A stretch of 7,378 nt of DNA from Microcaldota archaeon. GTDB lineage: Archaea > Micrarchaeota > Micrarchaeia > Micrarchaeales > CABMGC01. Positions 4,796 to 7,378 of the stretch are shown here, in pieces (position 1 is the stretch's first letter; the number at the start of each line of letters is the position of its first letter). The stretch covers positions 1 through 7,378 of the forward strand of contig JASHUB010000030.1 of NCBI GenBank assembly GCA_030040265.1. The letters are read 5' to 3'. The translations under genes were made by a program, and so were the position numbers. The notes under the pieces are model-generated. The model saw nothing but the letters and a program-made list of their open reading frames with translations. It did no database searches and had not been told where the DNA came from.

Positions 4796-5272
4796 ATGAG
4801 AAACCTAGCACAAAGACGCAATGTTACTCCTGAACAGAGAGCGCTTCTACTGGCTACTTTAAGGTTAAGCAGGCATGCCCTTGTTGACAATCATACTGAG
4901 AGGGTCCCTCTAGATACAACACACACGTTAAGTTTAACTGTCCAACCTAAAGCAGTAGGGGGATATGTATTACTCGTACACGTCTTAGATGCTGGCTCTT
5001 ACCCTCTTCTAAAATGGCAATCCAGCGAACCTGCAACGCTGGAATGTGTTCAAGATCTTAGAGCAGACTTAATAGAGGTACTCAAAGACCAGCTAGAGGC
5101 CAAGAAACCCATGACTACTACGCTTTATGGAGCGACGTTTCCGCTAGACAGCCCTGAAAAGGGCATGGACCCCGCTGTAAGAAAAATATATGAAGAAACA
5201 TCGAGGGCTGCAGATGCTCTAAGACGACTAATAGATGGAACATTCCCGCTCGTCAAAGCAAAAAGAGCATAA
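4796..5272 (+). CDS. Unrecognised protein with AT-rich codons, 158 aa
   Basis: I do not recognise this protein. An N-terminal basic helix (residues about 3-27, TPEQRALLLATLRLSRHAL) is followed by a beta-rich part (HTLSLTVQPKAVGGYVLLVHVLDAG, about 43-67 in outline). Next comes a helix (about 84-101, LRADLIEVLKDQLEAK), a strand/loop part, and a last helix (about 127-146, AVRKIYEETSRAADALRRLI) with a basic tail. No signal peptide or transmembrane segment is visible. Its codon use is the odd one out: about 17 of the first 52 codons end in G or C, against about 32 of 40 in the LAGLIDADG-fold gene. This suggests recent acquisition or a different history. It has its own TATA box. The start at ATG 4796 is the first in frame and fits a leaderless transcript. 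Confidence 0.68.
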   Translation: MRNLAQRRNVTPEQRALLLATLRLSRHALVDNHTERVPLDTTHTLSLTVQPKAVGGYVLLVHVLDAGSYPLLKWQSSEPATLECVQDLRADLIEVLKDQLEAKKPMTTTLYGATFPLDSPEKGMDPAVRKIYEETSRAADALRRLIDGTFPLVKAKRA

Positions 5273-5285
5273 CCCTACTGCGCGG

Positions 5286-5294
5286 TTATTTAAA
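5286..5294 (+). promoter_or_regulatory. TATA box for the DUF488 gene
   Basis: TTATTTAAA lies about 36 nt before ATG 5326. Transcription should start near 5315-5320, leaving a leader of only a few bases. No Shine-Dalgarno is seen at the start codon. Confidence 0.55.
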
Positions 5295-5325
5295 CCTGCT
5301 TTTCGTTTATCTATCGGGCGTCAGA

Positions 5326-5679
5326 ATGCTTCTTGGCATAAAGCGAATCTACGACAAACCGAGCATAATCGACGGCAAACGGGTCCTGGTCGATGGTCTC
5401 TGGCCGAGGGGTGTGAAGAAGAGCACGGCGAACGTTGACCTCTGGATGGAAGACGTTGCGCCGAGCGAGGGACTCAGGAAATGGTTCTCGCATGACCCTG
5501 CGAAGTGGGATGGCTTCAAGAAAAAGTACGAGAAGGAGCTGGAGAAGAATCCCGCCTTCAAACAGCTCGCCGACATGGTCGCAAAGAGCGACGTGACCCT
5601 CCTATACGCATCGAGCGACACAGAGCACAACAACGCAGTGGTGCTCGCTGGGATGCTAAATAAAAAAGTGCACAAGTAG
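5326..5679 (+). CDS. DUF488 family protein (YeaO-like), 117 aa
   Basis: This belongs to the DUF488/YeaO family of small cytosolic proteins of unproven function. It carries the family's hallmarks in order: KRIYDKPS near the N-terminus (7-14), DGKRVLVDGLWPRGV (16-30), LWMEDVAPS (39-47), LRKWFSHDPAKW (50-61) and VTLLYASSDTEHNNAVVL (about 90-107). The length is normal. One oddity is VDGLWPRG where the family usually has VDRLWPRG, so a conserved Arg is Gly here (residue 24); the second Arg of the motif is kept. The ATG start is the natural one, with KRIYD six residues in. It has its own promoter and high GC3. Its stop codon is directly followed by the complement of the eS1 stop codon with no base between, and its last codons contain the probable eS1 terminator. 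Confidence 0.9.
   Translation: MLLGIKRIYDKPSIIDGKRVLVDGLWPRGVKKSTANVDLWMEDVAPSEGLRKWFSHDPAKWDGFKKKYEKELEKNPAFKQLADMVAKSDVTLLYASSDTEHNNAVVLAGMLNKKVHK
5662..5667 (-). terminator. T-run for the uS15-eS1 operon, inside the DUF488 gene
   Basis: On the minus strand TTTTTTATTT follows the eS1 stop codon by about 12 nt. It lies within the last codons of the DUF488 gene, where the plus strand encodes two lysines. It is the only good T-run near that end of the operon. Confidence 0.5.
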
Positions 5680-6243
5680 CTACAGTTCTATCTTCTTTAC
5701 TTCGAACTTGCCTATCGATGCGATGTTCTGAATGCGCTTCACGCCCTCCGACTGGAACTTCCCGTCTATGACAGACTTTATGAAGTCCTCGAAGTCAATC
5801 GCAGAGACATACTCCCTCGCGAACAGCGCCAGGGCCTTCCTTATGCTCGTCTTCTTCGGCGTCTTTATCTTGCTCCTCGTGACGATGAGAAGCTTGAGCG
5901 CGAAGCCCTTTCCATCCTTCGACTTGACCATGTCTGCAGTGTATATCGCGCTGCTGTGCCTCTTTACCAGCGAGTGGATGTAGCTGTAGGTCTCCTCAAG
6001 ATAATCAAGATTCGTCCTTGCTGTGCCGTTCGCTGCCTCAGTGACGCGCAGGCCGACCGACATGAGCGAGTGCTGCGGGTTCTTCGTTATCCACGAAAGG
6101 CTTACCTTTATCACCCTGCCCATGACCGCGGCGTCGTCAGTGGCTGGTATCTCGCTGATGAGCGGCTCTCCGAAGACCTTCGGGGCGTACACGTTGTACC
6201 ACTGCTTCTCCTTCCATTTCTCCGCGGTCTTCTGGACTGCCAT
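5680..6243 (-). CDS. rps3ae: Small-subunit ribosomal protein eS1 (S3Ae), 187 aa
   Basis: This ribosomal protein of the 30S subunit is found only in archaea and eukaryotes. Family features include the lysine-rich start leading into KWKEKQWYNVYAPKVFGEP (9-27), MGRVIKVSLS (41-50), the central SYIHSLVKRHSSAIY region (about 87-101) and VKSKDGKGFALKLLIVTRSK (about 105-124), followed by the IRKALALFAREYV helix. The length is slightly below the usual ~200, mostly from a shorter C-terminus. It starts 4 nt after the uS15 stop codon. The GTGA at -8 to -5 of its start overlaps that stop codon (TGA), so translation of the pair is probably coupled. It is transcribed with uS15 and ends tail to tail against the DUF488 gene. 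Confidence 0.94.
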   Translation of the reverse strand: MAVQKTAEKWKEKQWYNVYAPKVFGEPLISEIPATDDAAVMGRVIKVSLSWITKNPQHSLMSVGLRVTEAANGTARTNLDYLEETYSYIHSLVKRHSSAIYTADMVKSKDGKGFALKLLIVTRSKIKTPKKTSIRKALALFAREYVSAIDFEDFIKSVIDGKFQSEGVKRIQNIASIGKFEVKKIEL

Positions 6244-6247
6244 CTAT

Positions 6248-6715
6248 TCACACTCCCTTTATGAGCAGGGCCACCTTGTCGGGCTCGTACTTCCAGTCCT
6301 CTGGCAGCACGCCTCTGCTCTTGTAATATCTCGTAAGCCTCCATATTTTCGACTCTACCCTGGTGAGCCTCGTCTTGTTGTGGACGTCCTTCTTGTTCTC
6401 CGCGAGGTGCCTCCTCATCACCACGGCCTTCTTCAGCAGGTCGAGCATGTCTGCAGGTATTTCCGTGTTGAGCTTCTTCTCCTTGAGTATCGCGCCGAGC
6501 CTCTTGCCGAAGACCTGCTTCACGTACTTGACGTTGTGCTTCTCCTTGAGCTGCTGGCCTATGAGCGCGGGAGGCGTGTTCTGCTTCGCATAGTCCGTTA
6601 TTATCTGCTCTATCTGCTCCTTGCTAAGCTCGAGACCTTCTGGCATCTTGCCGATCTCCACATCCGGCTTCCTCGACTTGGACTTTCCATGTCTGCCGGT
6701 GTGCATCCTTGCCAT
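6248..6715 (-). CDS. rps15: Small-subunit ribosomal protein uS15, 155 aa
   Basis: This 30S protein binds the central-domain junction of 16S rRNA. It has the long archaeal/eukaryotic form: the start MARMHTGRHGKSKS, an N-terminal domain with KMPEGLELSKEQIEQII (about 23-39) and LIGQQLKEKHNVKYVKQVFGKR (about 51-72), then the S15 core with EIPADMLDLLKKAV (about 85-98), the MRRHLAENKKDVHNKTRL block (about 100-117) and the ending SKIWRLTRYYKSRGVLPEDWKY. The length is typical. GTGAT at -8 to -4 before ATG 6715 pairs with the 16S tail. It leads the uS15-eS1 operon, with a 95-nt gap from valS. The leader holds a small hairpin that could serve feedback control, though this is untested. Confidence 0.96.
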   Translation of the reverse strand: MARMHTGRHGKSKSRKPDVEIGKMPEGLELSKEQIEQIITDYAKQNTPPALIGQQLKEKHNVKYVKQVFGKRLGAILKEKKLNTEIPADMLDLLKKAVVMRRHLAENKKDVHNKTRLTRVESKIWRLTRYYKSRGVLPEDWKYEPDKVALLIKGV

Positions 6716-6718
6716 TAT

Positions 6719-6723
6719 ATCAC
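6719..6723 (-). promoter_or_regulatory. Shine-Dalgarno GTGAT of uS15
   Basis: GTGAT at -8 to -4 relative to ATG 6715 is complementary to ATCAC in the 16S 3' tail. The short 3-nt spacing is shared with the gene at 4261, and eS1 has GTGA at the same place. Confidence 0.55.
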
Positions 6724-6748
6724 TTGAGTTACACTAAACGTCTCACTT

Positions 6749-6769
6749 ACAGAGAAAGAGTTCCTCTGT
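6749..6769 (-). other. Hairpin in the uS15-eS1 leader
   Basis: ACAGAG and CTCTGT pair as a 6-bp stem with a 9-nt loop, about 34 nt before the uS15 start. It sits within the predicted mRNA leader. Feedback by a ribosomal protein is possible, but nothing in the sequence proves it. Confidence 0.3.
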
Positions 6770-6801
6770 CAGGACTACAGACTATAATATCTGCAATAAG
6801 G

Positions 6802-6809
6802 TTTATAAA
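6802..6809 (-). promoter_or_regulatory. TATA box of the uS15-eS1 operon
   Basis: TTTATAAA lies immediately after the valS stop codon, within the palindrome GTTTATAAAC. Transcription on the minus strand would start near 6778-6780, giving a leader of about 63 nt. A nearby AT-rich stretch (around 6783-6790) is a weaker alternative. Confidence 0.5.
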
Positions 6810-6810
6810 C

Positions 6811-7378
6811 TCACACCTTCATGCTGACTTTCACGTCCGTGCCAGGGACCTCCACGCTGCCTTTGCCTTTGGAAACGGTCTTGACCGCCATCGCGCCCGC
6901 GATGTCCTCGAACCCATCGGCCAGCCCCTCAACGACGACCTCTGATAGGGGTGCATTGAGGGCAAGCTTGTTGTCGTGTTTCCACTGCCGGATCGTCACT
7001 ATCGTGGCAGCGACCTTGTCTCCCGCGTCAAGGCTCTTCTGGTCAAAGAGCTTCGAGTCGTACTGCGGCCACTGCGACACGTGGATGGACGTTGTCTTCT
7101 CCTGCTTTCTGTAAAGCTCCTGATAGATCTCCTCTGTGACGTAAGGCATGAAAGGCGCGAACATCTTAAGCAGCATCAGGAAGACCGTTGACAGCGTGTA
7201 GTTGGCCGTCTTGTCTCCACCATAGAGCCTGTACTTGATGAACTCGAGGTAGTTGTCGCAGAAAGGCCAGAAGAACTCGCTTGCAAACCTGTTGGCGCCA
7301 GCGTAGTCATAGTCGTCGAAGCGCTTCGTGACCTCCTTGACAAGGTTCATCGCCTTCGACATTATCCACCTGTCCATC
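6811..7378 (-). CDS. valS: Valyl-tRNA synthetase, C-terminal part (runs off the window)
   Basis: Valyl-tRNA synthetase charges tRNA-Val in the cytoplasm. Only the C-terminal anticodon-binding domain lies in the window, about 189 codons. Typical class I ValRS features are DRWIMSK at the very edge, DYDYAGANRFASEFFWPFCDNYLEFIKYRLYGG (about 23-54), and LKMFAPFMPYVTEEIYQELY (about 70-89). SIHVSQWP (about 97-104) follows, then the closing helical part with IRQWKHDNKLALNAPLSEV. The frame is still open at the window end, so the Met at 7377 is internal and the catalytic domain lies outside. The archaeal/eukaryotic style is shown by the absence of a long C-terminal coiled coil: the protein stops shortly after a small acidic/Gly region. 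The stop codon directly abuts the TATA box of the ribosomal-protein operon. Confidence 0.92.
   Translation of the reverse strand, partial: MDRWIMSKAMNLVKEVTKRFDDYDYAGANRFASEFFWPFCDNYLEFIKYRLYGGDKTANYTLSTVFLMLLKMFAPFMPYVTEEIYQELYRKQEKTTSIHVSQWPQYDSKLFDQKSLDAGDKVAATIVTIRQWKHDNKLALNAPLSEVVVEGLADGFEDIAGAMAVKTVSKGKGSVEVPGTDVKVSMKV

Noticed and set aside
4729..5277. The same TAACCCTA sequence at the stop codons of two neighbouring genes (4729 and 5270)
   Set aside because: Eight bases, three of them the stop codon, are compatible with chance; no longer repeat surrounds them.
6023..6727. Long 234-codon plus-strand frame over the ribosomal-protein genes
   Set aside because: It is antisense to clear eS1 and uS15 genes, and its Leu/Arg-rich content is a shadow of their codons.

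Overview
The window is archaeal. It holds a complete archaeal-type 16S rRNA gene, the eukaryote/archaea-type ribosomal proteins eS1 (S3Ae) and uS15 side by side, the C-terminal part of an archaeal-type valyl-tRNA synthetase, archaeal TATA boxes about 25 nt before gene starts, and frequent AGG and ATA codons. The 16S departs from the archaeal consensus at several near-universal positions, mostly by paired, compensated changes. That, together with small compact genes and a 16S with no 23S or tRNA beside it, suggests a DPANN-type lineage, perhaps near Micrarchaeota/ARMAN or Nanoarchaeota. The lineage is inference from motifs; no tree was made.

Layout. 52-375 (+): small unrecognised gene with a hairpin around its stop codon. 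437-1333 (-): protein with two tandem FHA domains, probably phosphothreonine-binding. 1334-1685: divergent intergenic region and pre-16S leader, with a palindrome directly before the rRNA TATA box. 1686 to about 3172 (+): 16S rRNA, enclosed by a long pre-rRNA processing stem (1618-1653 with 3224-3256) and followed by a T-run. 3346-3639 (-): small winged-helix regulator. 3729-4214 (+): LAGLIDADG-fold protein that has lost both catalytic acids. These two diverge across a 16-bp perfect palindrome. 4261-4731 and 4796-5272 (+): two unrecognised genes, the second with strikingly AT-rich third codon positions. 5326-5679 (+): DUF488-family protein. 5680-6243 and 6248-6715 (-): eS1 and uS15 in one operon, eS1 abutting the DUF488 gene tail to tail with no gap. 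6811-7378 (-): 3' part of valS, running off the window.

The genes fall into a translation set (16S, uS15-eS1, valS) and a regulatory or accessory island beside the 16S (FHA protein, winged-helix protein, dead LAGLIDADG protein, orphans). Translation signals agree with the 16S. Its 3' end reads CACCTC followed by AA, so the usual CCTCC core is cut to CCTC. Several start codons carry GTGA at exactly -8 to -5 or GAGGT at -11 to -7, the register expected from pairing with ATCACCTC. Other genes have a TATA box so close to the start that they are probably leaderless.

The most notable signals are the swapped base pair in the 16S central pseudoknot (G18-C917 instead of C18-G917) and the U-A pair replacing C1404-G1497 next to the decoding site. 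No CRISPR array, insertion sequence, tRNA or clear new defence system was seen.
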